Source: Lycium barbarum (taxonomy: Eukaryota; Streptophyta; Magnoliopsida; Solanales; Solanaceae). From it: a stretch of 64,000 nucleotides of DNA. A program made the translations under genes and the position numbers. Of the stretch, positions 1 through 11,745 are shown in pieces; positions within the stretch are counted from its first letter, which is position 1; each line of letters opens with the position of its first letter. The notes under the pieces were generated by a model, which saw only the letters and a program-made list of their open reading frames with translations, was not told the DNA's origin and ran no database searches. The stretch covers positions 60,607,800 to 60,671,799 of the forward strand of contig NC_083341.1 of assembly GCF_019175385.1 (NCBI RefSeq), given 5' to 3'.

Positions 1-206
1 GTATAGCCAGTATTGGCTCAGCATTTATCATTTATTTCAGACTTATGATTACTTAACCTATGCTTCATTCTTACCATACATGTTATAGTATATTCTATAT
101 TAGTCCATGCCCCACATTGATTCAGCAAGCCATGTTGTTCACTCGATCACATGCAGCAAGGTATCGAGTGTCGTGTTATGCCCAGGCCATGGTTCGAGGC
201 ATGACA
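1..206 (+). repeat. 5' LTR, 3' end only
   Basis: The sequence parallels the last 206 bases of the 3' LTR at 7165-7370 with scattered substitutions. It ends ATGACA where the 3' LTR ends GTAACA, and is followed after five bases by a primer binding site. The visible mismatches suggest an old insertion. Confidence 0.88.
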
Positions 207-211
207 AAGCT

Positions 212-223
212 TGGTATCAGAGC
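212..223 (+). other. Primer binding site (initiator Met tRNA type)
   Basis: TGGTATCAGAGC lies five bases after the 5' LTR. It is the usual complement of the 3' end of plant initiator methionine tRNA used to prime minus-strand synthesis in gypsy and copia elements. Confidence 0.88.
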
Positions 224-330
224 TTAGGTTCAAGTGTTTTAGAGAGTCTATGAAACCGTGTCCATTAGGTCATTTTTATGTGTGTATGGCACCCCCACAT
301 ATAAACAGTTGATCCCCAAGACATTTAGGA

Positions 331-1600
331 TTGTTTCACTTCTTTCATACTCTAGATCGTGCAGTTAGAACTATGCTTTCAGGAATCCTTCCAACTCTTG
401 CGTATTACGTATTTCAGAAAATGCATGTGAAAAGAAAGTACACCAGAAGGACGTCAACTACTAGCCAAAGGGCTACTATGGAGGACTCTCGAACTCAGGA
501 AGTTCACACTGAGGCTCAGGGGCTTGCACCAGATGCAGTGCCCCCGACTGAAACCCCAGCTATAGAACGGCCTACAGAGGTCAGTCCTATAGTTACTCCG
601 TAGCTTAGTGCTACTGACATGGATATTAGAGGAGCTATCAGCCTGCTCACCCAAATTGTTGCTAACCAGGCTCAACGTCATGAAATGACTTCTAGCACAG
701 GTGCTAGTGAAGGGCCTAACAGTTCTAGGACCAAGGAATTCCTGAATATGAAGCCTCCAGTGCTCACAGGGTCTCTTAAGGTGGAGGATCCGCAAAACTT
801 CATTGATGGACTTCAGAAAGTCTTTCGTGTTATACATGCTACTAAGACAGAGGCAGTAGAGTTGGAACCTTATCAGTTGCAGGATGTTGCTCATTTGGCA
901 TGAGATGTGGGAAAAGTATCACAGGAAATATGCATCCCCAATAACGTGGGATGAGTTTGTAGATGCTTTCATTGACCACTTCCAGTCGATTGAAGTTAGA
1001 CGGAAGAAGGCCTACGAATTTGAGAGACTCAGGCAGAATGGTATGAGTGTGAATGAGTACTATCTCAAGTTTGTTTCCTTGGGTAGTATGCTCAGTATAT
1101 GGTCCCTGATATGAGGGCCTTAGTTAGGTGATTTGTGTTAGGTCTTATACCCGACTTATATGGTGATGCGAATATTGTTGCTCAGAATAGGACAATGACT
1201 ATCACCAAGATGGTCACTTTTGTTCAGGATATTGAGGATGGTATAAAAGAAGAAGAAGCTCTTCAGAAAGAGAAAGACAGAGAGTTTAGTAAAAGAGCTA
1301 AGTCTGCAGGTAACTTTAGTCATGGGGGAGGTGGAGGCAGGAAATTTTTCTAGAACAGTTCATCAGGACCCGCTCCATCTGCAACTAGTGCCCCATCCCC
1401 AAAGTTTAGGAATGATCAGAAGAGACAAAATTTCAATCCAACATACTTCTATTCTTAGTCTAGTGTAGGTCAGAAGACTTATGAGAATTCGATCTGCAGT
1501 AAGTATGGTAAGAGACACCCAGGGGATTGTCGCATGGGTATGGATATATGCAATAGCTATGGCCAGCGGGGCCATTTTCAAAGGGACTGTCCATCAGCGT
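331..1600 (+). pseudogene. gag of the first gypsy element, broken
   Basis: Gag polyprotein remnant. A capsid-like region runs from about 742 to 1110 in two frames: it opens with EFLNMKPPVLTGS, continues through WEKYHRKYASP and DEFVDAFIDHF, and ends near MSVNEYYLKF. An in-frame TAG follows the N-terminal part at 601, a stop or frameshift lies near 900, and further stops occur near 1112 and 1351. A zinc-knuckle region lies at about 1494-1600 with a C-x-x-Y form (CNSYGQRGHFQRDC), so one expected Cys has become Tyr. It cannot encode a working capsid. Confidence 0.85.
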
Positions 1601-1759
1601 GACAGGGTATTAGTGATAACATGGCTCAACCCACTAATTCTGCAGCTCTTTAGAATTCTCAAGCCCGGTCAGGGCATGGTGCAGCTAATTCTGGTAATGC
1701 AGGAGGAGGTCAAAACTACTTTTATTCTTTAGAAGGTCATCAGGATATAGGGGCACGTG

Positions 1760-2123
1760 CAGACGTTGTCACAGGTACACTAACAGTTTTCACTTTCGAC
1801 GTTTATGCCGTAATTGACCCAGGATCCACCTTATCTTAGGTAACTCCATTTGTTGCTAAAAAAATTGGGATAGAACCAGAAAAGTTGCATGACCCTTTGA
1901 AGTGTCCACTCCAGTTGGAGATTCAGTTATAGCTAGACGTATTTATAAGGGTTGTCCAGTTTTAGTCTATCACCGCAGAACCATGGCCGACTTAGAAGAG
2001 TTGGAAATGGTATACTTTGATGTAATCATGGGTATGGATTGGTTAGTTTCATGTTATGCCACAGTGAGTTGTAGAACCAAAATAGTAAGATTTGAATTTT
2101 CTAATGAACCAATCATAAAATAG
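1760..2123 (+). pseudogene. Retropepsin (protease) domain of the first gypsy element, broken
   Basis: The active-site region reads AVIDPGSTLS, where retropepsins usually have D-S/T-G-S/A, so the Thr/Ser is replaced by Pro. It is followed by a stop and a frameshift near 1900. The second half is readable in another frame (1902-2123) and contains the segment FDVIMGMDWL, typical of the end of gypsy proteases. Broken by at least one frameshift. Confidence 0.75.
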
Positions 2124-2239
2124 AAGGGTAATTCAGTAGTACCTAGGGGTAAATTTATTTCCTATCTTAAAACCAGAAAGAGGACTTCCAAGTGTTCTAT
2201 CTATCACTTAGTTCGAGTCAGGGATACAGATACCTATAC

Positions 2240-3600
2240 CCCAACTCTCCAGTCCGCACCAGCCGTTAATGAGTTTCCAGAAGTCTTTCCAGGAGATCTT
2301 TCTGACGTTCATCCTGACAGGGAGATAGACTTTAGAATTGATCTATTTTCTGGCACTAAGCCGATATCTATTCTGCCATATAGAATGGCTTTAGCAGAGT
2401 TAAAAGACTTAAAATCCCAATTGAAAGATCTTCTTGACAAAGGATTTATTAGGCCAAGTGTCTCACCTTGGGGCGCGCCGATTATATTTGTCCGGAAGAA
2501 AGATGGTTCCTTACGCATGTGCATTAATTGTCTTCAGTTAAATAAGGTCACCATTAAGAACAAATACCTTCTTCCTAGAATAGATGATTTATTTGACCAA
2601 CTTCAGGGTCCCTAGTGTTATTCCAAGATTGACCTCAAATCAGGATACTATCAGTTAAAGGTTAAGGACGTTGATATTCCGAGGACCACTTTTAGAACCT
2701 ATTATGGTCATTTTGAATTTCTTGTCATGTCATTTGGTTTAAAAAATGCACCAGCTGCTTTGATGGACCTTATGAATAGGGTCTTCAAGCCGTATATGGA
2801 TTTATTCATCATTATATTTATTGATGATACTTTGGTGTACTCCCGTAGTGAGGCTGAACATGCAGAATATCTCAGAATAGTGTTGCAGACACTTCAGGAT
2901 CGTGATCTATATGCAAAATTTTCCAAGTATGAATTTTGGCACAAGTCAGTGGCTTTTCTCGGCCACGTGATTTCCGGTGAAGGTGTGAAAGTTGACCCTC
3001 AGAAGATTAATACCGTAAAGAATTGGCCCAGACCCACCGCAGTTTCATATATAAGCAGTTTTTTGGGTCTGACAGGCTATTGCATATGTTTCATAGAGGG
3101 ATTTTCGTCTATCTCAGCTCCATTGACTAAGCTGACACAAAAATGGTCAAATTTCAATGGTCAGATGCATGTGAGCAAATTTTCGAAGAGTTGAATAAGT
3201 GGTTGACTTCTGCTCCATTTTTTACACTACCAGAGGGAGCCGAAGGGTTCGTAGTTTATTGTGATGCTTCAGGAATTAGTCTCGAATGTGTTTTAATGCA
3301 GCATGGTAAGGTTATAGCTTATGCATCCCACCAGCTTAAGGCTCATGAAAAGATTATCTGACTCATGACTTGGAATTGGCAGCTCTGATATTTGCACTTA
3401 AGATATGGCGTCATCATTTGTATGGAGTGGATGTTGATATTTTTACCGATCACAAAAGCCTGCAGTATATTTTTGAGCAAAGAGAGTTGAACCTCAAGCA
3501 GAAGAGGTGGCTGGAGTTGCTTAAATACTATGATGTGGATATTCTCTATCATCTAGGGAAGGAGAATGTTGTAGCTGATGCTCTTAGTTGGCATTCCATC
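2240..3600 (+). pseudogene. Reverse transcriptase and RNase H of the first gypsy element, broken
   Basis: RT motifs run in order: the [20 protein letters not shown] region (2465-2520), [12 protein letters not shown] after a TAG stop at about 2613, SFGLKNAP, and the catalytic box FIDD at about 2820. Then come FLGHVIS and the connection region. RNase H follows from about 3150 with VVYCDASG, a frame change near 3180, a stop at 3358-3360, then LELAALIFALKIWRHHLYG and IFTDHKSLQYIF. The catalytic residues are partly kept, but stops and frameshifts make it non-functional. Its sense is the same as the flanking LTRs. Confidence 0.9.
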
Positions 3601-3829
3601 GGAAGTTTAGCTCACGTTGAGGAAGATAAGAGAATTATGACCAAGGAAGTGCACCGCTTAGCTAACCTAGGAGTTCGACTCTTGGACTCTGACAATGGTG
3701 GAGTTGTTGTTCAGAACAGGGCTTGCACCTCCCTAGTGGCTGAAGTGAAAGAAAAACAGTTTAGTGATCCCTATTTATTGCAGCTGAAAGAGGGGTTTCA
3801 CAAGCATAAGATAACTGCTTTCGAATAAG

Positions 3830-5152
3830 GGGGATATGATAGTACCTTGCGGCACAGAGGCAGGCAATGTATTCGAGATGTTAATGAGCTTAGAGAGCGA
3901 GTTTATGTCAGAAGCTCACAATTCCAAGTATTCCATCCACCCAAGTTCCACGAAGATGCATCACGACCTTAAAGAAATTTATTGGTGGAATGATATGAAA
4001 TAATGTAGCATATTTTGTAGCTAAGTATCCGAATTGTCAGCAGGTGAAAACTAAGCACCAAAGGCCTGGTAGGTTGGCTAAGAATATTGATAGTCCTGTT
4101 TGGAAATAGGAGATTATAAACATGGACTTCATAACAGGTCTACCTCACTCCTCCTGCAGACATGACTCGATTTGGGTGATTGTGACCGACTTATTAAGTC
4201 AGCGCACTTTTTGCTTGCTAAGACCACAGATTCAGTAGAAGACTATGCCAAGTTGTATATTTTGGAAATTATCAGATTGCATGGGACCCCAGTGTCCATA
4301 ATTTCAGATCGTGGTGCTCAGTTCACAGCGAACTTCTAGAGATCCTTTCAGAAGGGATTGGGTACCAAGGTGAATCTTAACACAGCTTTTCACCCTCAGA
4401 CAGATGGTCAGGCAGAGCATACTATTCAGACTCTTGAGGACATGGTGAGGGCATGTGGCCTAGATTTCAAAGGTAGTTGGGATGGTCACTTGCCTCTCAT
4501 TGAATTTGCTTATAATAACAGTTATCATGCTAGCATCAAGATGGCACTGTTTGAAGCTCTGTATGGGCGAAGGTGTAGATCACCCATTGGTTGGTTTGAG
4601 GTTGGTGAAACAGAGTTGTTGGGACCATATTTGGTCTATCAGGCCATGGAGAAAGTCAAGTTGATTCAACAGCGTTTGAGAACAACTCAGAGTCGCCAGA
4701 AGTCCTATATAGATGTGTGGCGTAGAGACTTAGGGTTTCAAGTTGATGTTTGGCTGTTCTTAAAGGTTTCACCTATGAAAGGTTTGATGATATTTTGCAA
4801 GAAAGGGAAACGCAGCCCTAGATATATTGGACCTTATAGAATCTTGCGAAGGGTTGGTCAAGTATCTTATGAGCTTAAGTTGCCACAAGAGTTGGTTGTT
4901 GTGCACCCAGTGTTTCACGTATCCATGTTGAGAAAGTGTGTGGGAGACCAGTAATTGGTTTTTCCTACTGATACTATAATGGTTAAGGATGGCCTAACCT
5001 ATGAAGAGATCCCAGTGGCAATTCATGATCATCAAGTTCGCAAGTTGAGGACTAAAGAAGTATCCTCAGTAAAGGTCTTATGGAGGAGTCAGAAAGTTGA
5101 GCAGGCTATATGGGAAGCCGAAGAGGACATGAAATCCAAGTACCCGTATTAG
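3830..5152 (+). pseudogene. Integrase and chromodomain-like tail of the first gypsy element, broken
   Basis: The integrase core is spread over several frames. INMDFITGLPHS (about 4120) holds the first Asp, IISDRGAQFTANF (about 4300) the second, and TDGQAEHTIQTLED (about 4400) the Glu of the DDE triad. The long readable stretch 4358-4954 covers the core end and GPYRILRRVGQVSYEL-type C-terminal domain. After one TAG at 4952, the segment 4955-5152 contains a chromodomain-like region ending WEAEEDMKSKYPY. Such tails target insertion to chromatin in chromoviruses. The N-terminal zinc-binding part is decayed. Confidence 0.85.
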
Positions 5153-5401
5153 TTTGAAGAGCAAGCAGAAAACGTTCAAGGTAAATGCGTTTCGAATCCA
5201 TGTCGTTTCCCTTATGTATTCATGCCTCACGTTTCACATTCACATTCATGTAGTCAGTACCCATGTCTCATGTTTTCACAAAACCGTGTCATGTTATTTC
5301 AGTCCCCATGTTCCATGTCATGTTTCTTTCACGTCCATGTACTCAAGCCATGTCCAGTCTCATTTTTAACCATGACCTATCATTCGAGGACGAATGATCC
5401 T

Positions 5402-5410
5402 AAGGGGGGA
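5402..5410 (+). other. Polypurine tract
   Basis: AAGGGGGGA lies just before the 3' LTR and follows the short sequence CATTCGAGGACGAATG common in Solanaceae gypsy elements. It primes plus-strand synthesis in LTR retrotransposons. Confidence 0.85.
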
Positions 5411-5834
5411 GATATTGTAACACCTCGTACCTCCTAACTAAGTTATGTTCATGATTCGAGACTTAGAAACTAAGACGGAAGTGTTGGGATTAGAATTTGG
5501 CTCAGAATGGTAAAAGTGCGTCTACGCCAAAATGTACGGATCGTACATTTATGTACGGGACGTATTTCTTGAACGTACCTCACATGAGAAAATTAGAAGT
5601 CACTGGAATTTGACAATTCCAGGTACGGCAAAGTTGTACAGGCCGTACTTCTAAGTACGGGAAGTACTTTTAAGGCATAACATTTATACAGGCCGCACTT
5701 TTCATCACGTACCTCACAGACTAAAAATTGCAGCTTCTGTAAATTGACACATAATGTATGTCCATAATGTACGGGATGTACAATGATGTTCGGGTTGTAC
5801 ATTGTGCCCGTACTTCTTCCCGCTTCACCAAAAG

Positions 5835-5842
5835 TATAAATA
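5835..5842 (+). promoter_or_regulatory. TATA box in 3' LTR
   Basis: TATAAATA is preceded by a 300-bp block rich in self-complementary GTAC motifs. It is the likely core promoter of the retrotransposon (U3/R boundary a few tens of bases downstream). Confidence 0.65.
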
Positions 5843-6920
5843 CGTGGGTTCAGTTTTTAATCCCACTTTTCATATTCTCAAACCCTAGCACAAAGTTCTT
5901 CTCCTCCTACCATCGAGACACACTAAGGTAAGCCTATTCCAAGCCTTTCAAGTGAATTCTAACATGTATCCATGATTTCTAAATGAGAATTTATTATTCC
6001 TAACCTAGGGTTTTCAAGAAAATCCATCATACGAATTCAAGACTAAGGCTTTTGGACTTCTTCTCAAAGTTCGAACTTTTATATAGTTTTTGGAGCGTAC
6101 AGGTATGTAGGGTTTCTATCTACGTGTGGGAACATCATTGTTCCTCCCCACGCCACGTTCTTCCATGATTATACGAAGGTTTACCCAAAAATAGGGTTCT
6201 AGAAAAGTTCATGATAACTCTCAGTACATGTACCATGATAAACACTGTTTGCTTTAATAGTTTGTTATTGTGTCCTTAATATTCCCTTTGGGTTATTGAG
6301 AATCTGTCTGTAATCCATGAAAACCTATACTTTGCATTTCATGGGTTCTTAAATGCAAGATATGAACTTTTATGTTTATTTTCATGAACTTCTACATGCT
6401 TCCAGTTTTCATACAAGTTATACTATGTATCTATCTTCATGTTGTAATACAATCACGAATCATGTTTACAATCATTTTTATTTAATTCATGCGCTACTAA
6501 GACAATTATATCCATGTTCATGTTTTGGGGGTTGCACAGATTACCGAGAAGATTTAATACCTGCAACTATGTATGCCAGCGTAGGATAAGGATCACTCTG
6601 CCCAATTAGGACGATTCCTTCATGTTTATCCATTGCGGGTTATTGAATCTATTCATTTCATGTTCATGTCTTGTACCCCGGCAAGGTACATTATGGCTTA
6701 GCTGATCGGTAGAGATCAGACACCACGTGCTTACGTGGTGGTTACATGTTTGTTATATTAATGCTCCCCCACAGATATCTTTACATACTTAAAATATCTT
6801 ATTCATGTTATACATATTCATGTCAGATGATATTCATGTTCATATTCATTTTATAGATACAGTTTCAGTTTCGGTTCTGTTATTTCATGTGCCATGCTTA
6901 TTTTATTTAGTTACTTTACA

Positions 6921-6987
6921 TACCAGTACAATTTGAATATACTGACGTCCCTTTTTATTTGCCTAGGGGCATGCATTTCACGATGCA
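6921..6987 (+). promoter_or_regulatory. Paired hairpin in LTR (gypsy element 1)
   Basis: CAGTA...TACTG followed by TGCAT...ATGCA, about 450 bases before the LTR end. The same arrangement is seen in four other LTRs of the window. Function unknown. Confidence 0.55.
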
Positions 6988-7370
6988 GATTTACAGGACG
7001 GCGGATCAGCTCGTTAGGACTTTGCTCGTACTAGCTATTAGTGAGCCCTATATTATTCGGGGTTTTATCTTTATTTATTTATTGTTTGTTATGCAGTCAG
7101 ACTCATGTCAAAGGTTTCATAGACTAGACTAGTTTTGTTATGTCATGTTAGATATTCAGAGTCATATAGCTGGTATTGGCTCAGCATTTATCATTTAATT
7201 TCAGACTTATGATTACTTAACCTATGCTTCATTCTCACCATGCATGTTATAGTCTATTCCATATTAGTACATGGCTCGTGTTGATTCATCAAGCCATGTG
7301 GTTTGTTCGGTCACATGCAGCAAGGCACCGAGTGTCGTGTGACACCCAGAACATGGTTCGGGGCGTAACA

Positions 7371-7539
7371 CAGGTGACTTAAGAAATTCAGCTACATCAG
7401 GTGATAATGTAGTGCACGATCAAGAAGTTAAATCTCAAGAATCACATGAAAAGGAACAACAAGAACAACAAGAAGTCCAAGCACGAATACCATTAGTACC
7501 AGTTAAAGTCCCAACTAGAGTTTCCACAATGGGCGAACA
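7371..7539 (+). mobile_element. Ty1/copia element A, integrase-RT linker part
   Basis: A reading frame rich in Gln and Glu (KEQQEQQEVQ) leads to PTRVST just before the solo LTR. This is the usual variable linker between integrase and RT in copia polyproteins. The same frame context resumes at 9761 after the solo LTR. The left part of the element is interrupted by the gypsy element at 1-7370 and lies outside the window. Confidence 0.8.
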
Positions 7540-9760
7540 TGTCACACCCCCAACGAGGGGTATGACGGGCGCCAACTCACAAGCCGGGAAGCACCTGACT
7601 TAGCGGTTACCTTGAATACAATATACTATAACTTAGCATACACCTGCACGCAGAAAAGGCCCAACATAGAAATATCCGATAATCCAATATATATATATAT
7701 ATATGTACATATGCGAACCGACAAGGTCGCTACATCATCATGAGTATCATGAAGTCAGCAAGGCTTACAGGGAAATATCATAACGTGGACAAGGCCATAC
7801 ATAGCATCTACATACCCCACTATGTCTATAAGCCTCTAAGAATGTACATATGAGCATGTATTACACTAGCAGAAAAGTACCAAAAGATAGCAAGTCCGGA
7901 GTATTAGCAATTCCTGACACCGCTGAAGCTGGAAGTCCTACAGTGGTTGATCTCCAATAACTCTGTCAGATCCTACAGCACGAAATGCAACGTCTCGTGC
8001 AATGGGACATCATTATTGTTAAAAGTACTGAGTATGTAAGGCGAAGTAATAACATAAGTAGGACTGAAATATAAAGAGAGTAGAGGTAACCTGTCATCTA
8101 AGAACGTACAATATATAATGCATGAATCTTAAAAATCATATATAAGTAAGCGCACACACACACATATATAATATAAGTGTTGGTGTTGCGGAATGTGCAA
8201 CCCGATCCATTGTTAGTGTTGTGGAACGTACAGTCCGATCCATGTATGTTAGTGCCGAGGAACGTACGGCCTGATCCATAAATATATTATATACATATAC
8301 ATAATGTAAATAGCATGCATGAGAGTCCAAATAAAAGCTACAACCTCATTGGAGTGATGTAAGGGCAGTAACCTCCGATTTATATTATGGATATTCGTAT
8401 TGAATCCAAAGAAATAACTCAATGACGATAACCATGATAATACACCAAGAATCAATCAAATAACTAAGACATCAAGACTTGAGCTATATAACATAGGAAA
8501 GGAGTGATTTATTATGGAATGTTCATATTCATGCTCTAGTTGGATTCGTACCAAGGAAAGAGAGAAACGAACACCTTAAATACCTTATTCGTCAAGCCAC
8601 CACTTAAAGGATCCCTTACTCTAATGCTTGCCCTTCACCCGAACCTATATAGCGAGAAATACATCTTTAATCATACTTTCATCATATTTCCCATCAACTT
8701 ATATGCACTAGTTATCGAAGACTAATTTGGGTTACGAAAATTTGGGCAGCATCTTCCCTATATTATCTACTTCCTCCAAATACCAAAGCAACTACCAAAC
8801 AATACCAACAACATCAACAACAATATCATCAAGATTCTACAAGATAAATATGTACAATTCTATCCAAAACTTTCTTCAAACAATTCTATCCAAAACTTTC
8901 TTCAAACCTTAATTCATAAACCAACAACACCAACACAACAAACTATAACTCTTATTCTCGTAGATATTCCTAAATCAACGTTAATAAAGAGATATCCATA
9001 CCTTATACGTACTAGAATAGCAAGACCTTCAATATTTTCCTTAAATCCAAGCCAACTCCAATGCAAGACAAAACTATAATCACCGCTATACGTTACCTGG
9101 ACCTCGATTAATATCCCGTCACTTGAAATTACTCAAAATCCTCACTTTTGTGTTTTACATAAGCTCTCATATGTTTGCTAAGCTTTCTAGAATACTTGGG
9201 GAAATTATTATGGAGGAAAATGGGATTTTAACCCTTATATAGTGGATTAGAGTCGGTAGGCACCGACTCTAAAATCCTTCTGCGCGTTTGTGCTGCCCTG
9301 GGTTGCGTTCATGTAGGGTTTCCCAGTGCTACTTTGCCCGTTCGGGCCACCTTTTGGCGCGTTCGCGCAGGGTTAGGCCCTGCACTGGCAGTCCATCTTA
9401 AAATGCTCATAATTCTCTATTTCGATGTCGGATCGACACACGGTTTGTTGCGTTGGAAACTAGTCTTCCTAAACTTTAATTTAGGATTTTGTTTCACTCC
9501 AAAACTCCTCATATACTAAAAGATATCCTTTCCTCAAGTAGGGCAAAAATTGCCCCTCATATTTTCCCCAAAATCCAACAAACTTAATTTCCTTGATTCA
9601 CTTGTCCTCCAATCCTTCCGTAACTTATTATATAGACTTAAAACCTCGTAACCGTAAGATAACAGCATACAATCTCATATATCCTAGTGAGTCCTCCAGG
9701 ATCTACACTTAGCACGACTAATACCTAATAGATTTCACGTACAAACTACAAGGGGTAACA
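7540..9760 (-). repeat. Solo LTR, gypsy type, minus orientation (2221 bp), TSD gaaca
   Basis: On the plus strand it starts TGTCACACCCC and ends GGGGTAACA, with perfect 5-bp duplications gaaca at 7535-7539 and 9761-9765. Read on the minus strand it begins TGTTACCCC, has a TATA box (about 9234-9243), a 10-bp-stem inverted repeat just upstream (AGAGTCGGT...ACCGACTCT, 9249-9272), and the CAGTAC motif near 8030. No internal coding region is present, so it is a product of LTR-LTR recombination. It interrupts copia A. Confidence 0.92.
7991..8030 (-). promoter_or_regulatory. Paired hairpin in solo LTR 7540-9760, first arm only
   Basis: Minus strand CATACTCAGTAC, then a second hairpin GCACGA...TCGTGC. 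The GTACTG arm is lost. It lies 490 bases before the LTR end. Confidence 0.45.
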
Positions 9761-9899
9761 GAACATCCTCCAAATTGGATGAAGGATTTTGTCTCCTTAA
9801 GCTCTATAAACCCGGACACACCATTTCCAATCTAAAACTATGTGTCTTATGACAAGTTAGCTACTAATGTCAAAACTTCTTAACTGCTTTCTCTGTTAT

Positions 9900-11419
9900 T
9901 TCAGAACCAAAGACATACAAGGAAGCAACTAAGGATCCAAGATGGGTGGATGCTATGCAGGCTGAAATAGATGCTTTGCAAAGTAACAGCACTTGGGAGA
10001 TTGTTAGTTTGCTAGAAGGAAAATTACTTATTTGTTGTAATTAGGTATATAAGATCAAGTATAAAGCATCTAGGGAGATAGAAAGATTTAAAGCAAGGCT
10101 AGTTGCCAAAGGATATAGTCAACAAAAGGGAATTGATTATAAAGAGACCTTTTCTCCTGTGGTAATGATAGTGACAGTTAGGACAGTCTTGTCCATTGCA
10201 GCTTCTTAGAATTGGAATATCCATCAAATGGATATGTACAATGCATTCTTGCAAGGGGACTTGTTTGATGAGATCTACATGGATCTTCCACAAGGCTTTG
10301 TGAGTCAGAGGGAATCTACGACACCTAAGCCAGTTTGCAGACTCACAAAGTCTTTATATAGACTAAAACAAATTCCAAGACAATGGAATGCAAATTGAAA
10401 GAGGAATTGGTGAAGTTACAGTTTGTACAAAGTTAACATGATCATTCATTATTTGTTCGAAAGAGGAAAGAAGGAACTGTAATCATATTGGTGTATGTCG
10501 ATGATATGTTAGTTACTAGTGACAGCTTGATTCAAATTGAAGAAGCAAAATCAACCTTACAACAAGTGTTCAATATGAAAGACTTGTGAGAATTAAAGTA
10601 CTTCCTTTGCATAGAGTTTGCCAGATCCAAAGAAGGAATCTTAATGCATCAAAGGAAATATTCTTTGGAGTTAATTTCAGAAGATCCACTACCAACACAT
10701 ATAGCTGCATATCAAAGATTGATAGAAAAGTTATTATACCTAACTGTTACTAGACCAGATATTGCATTTGGGGTGCAAATACTAGTGCAAACACTAAGTC
10801 AATACTTACAGCAACCTAAGAAGACTCATATGAATGCTGCTTTAAGGATTGTTAGATACATTACAGCCCAACCTGGTCAATGTGTGTTGATGTCAAGCAA
10901 GCCTATTCAAACTATGAGTGTGTATTGTGATGTTGATTGGGCAGCATGTCGCCATACTAGAATATCAGTGTCAAGATTTCTAGTTAAGTTGGGTGAATCA
11001 CTTGTATCGTGGAAGTTTAAGAAGTAAACAACTATAACTAGAAGTTCTGCAGAAGCAGAATACAGAAGCATGGCATCTGCACTCTTAGAACTCATCTGGT
11101 TACTAGGACTACTGATAGAGTTGGAGGTTGAAGTTAAGCTACTTGAGATCATCTATAGTGACAGCAAATCAGCTATACAAATAGCTACAAATCCAGTCTA
11201 TCATGAGAGAACAAAACATATTGAGATTGATTTTCATTATATTAAGGAGAAAATCCAACAAGGAAAGGTGCAAACTCAATACATCTCAACAAATGACCAA
11301 CCTGCAGACTTACTCACCAAAGGACTTACAAGAGTGCAACATCATTATCTGAATTCCAAGTTAGGTGTATTAAACATATGTATGCCACCTAACTTGAGGA
11401 GGAATGTTGAAGAGAATTA
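9900..11419 (+). pseudogene. Copia A reverse transcriptase and RNase H, broken
   Basis: The RT reads PKTYKEATKDPRWVDAMQ, then [18 protein letters not shown], then WNIHQMDMYNAFLQGDL, and the catalytic box VYVDDMLVTS at about 10495-10525, which keeps both Asp residues. The RNase H region has VYCDVDWAAC (10921-10950), ITRSSAEAEY and the C-terminal segment QPADLLTKGL. Stops occur inside RT (for example TAG at about 10043, 10208 and 10434 region) and at 11025. Non-functional. Confidence 0.88.
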
Positions 11420-11739
11420 GTTAGTTAATTAGGTGATTAGTAAGTTGTTATTTAGCTGTCAACTTGACATTTAAGCTAGTTACAGTTGTAACTATATTTG
11501 TGAAACTGAGTTAGTTAAAATAGTTAGTTGTAGCTGTTGATATACGTGTATATATATCTAATATACCACATTGTAAATGTACACTTAATCATTCTCTTAT
11601 GATTAATGAATCTATTCTAGTTTTCTACTCTAGTAACTGAATTCTTCTTCTTTTCTCTCGGTCGTCTTCTTCTCTCTCTATCGTCTTCTTCTTTCATTTC
11701 TTATTCAACTCACAGAACTCATTCATGGAGTTCTGATCA
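11405..11739 (+). repeat. 3' LTR of copia A (approximate right end)
   Basis: Begins TGTTGAAGAG directly after the polypurine-like tract, as in many plant copia LTRs. It contains repeated TTAGTTAGTT stretches, a pyrimidine-rich TCTTC block and a TATATATCTAATATA stretch. The right end is placed at GATCA by analogy and could be a few bases further (11745). Confidence 0.7.
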
Positions 11740-11745
11740 TATTCA

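Larger units (their letters stand above)
1..7370 (+). mobile_element. Ty3/gypsy chromovirus (Tekay/Del-like), degenerate, 5' end cut by window edge
   Basis: The order is LTR, PBS, gag with zinc knuckle, protease, RT, RNase H, integrase, chromodomain-like tail, PPT, LTR, which is the Ty3/gypsy order. Bases 1-206 match 7165-7370 closely, so they are the end of the 5' LTR. The 3' LTR begins TGTAAC at 5416 and ends TAACA at 7370. The coding region is broken by many stops and several frameshifts, so it cannot make a full polyprotein. The element lies inside a copia element whose linker region resumes at 7371. The expected 5-bp TSD would be caggt at 7371-7375, but its partner is off the window. The lineage call rests on the C-terminal chromodomain-like motif and LTR style. 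Confidence 0.9.
5416..7370 (+). repeat. 3' LTR of the first gypsy element (1955 bp)
   Basis: Starts TGTAACACC after the PPT and ends GGGCGTAACA. It holds a TATA box at 5835-5842, a block of GTACGG/CCGTAC motifs before it (about 5520-5820), hairpin-forming stretches near 6700-6750, and a paired hairpin at 6921-6986 shared with other LTRs in the window. Confidence 0.9.
9761..11739 (+). mobile_element. Ty1/copia element A, RT-RNase H and 3' LTR part
   Basis: Continues the copia element after the solo LTR, first with the linker and a WMKDFV segment, then RT, RNase H, a polypurine tract-like GAGGAGGAA and the 3' LTR from 11405. With the parts off the left edge, this was a full copia element before two gypsy insertions. 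No right-hand TSD can be checked because the left end lies outside the window. Confidence 0.85.

Noticed and set aside
1..5152. Endogenous pararetrovirus
   Set aside because: The presence of integrase, LTRs, PBS and PPT identifies LTR retrotransposons; no movement or coat protein region was seen here or elsewhere.
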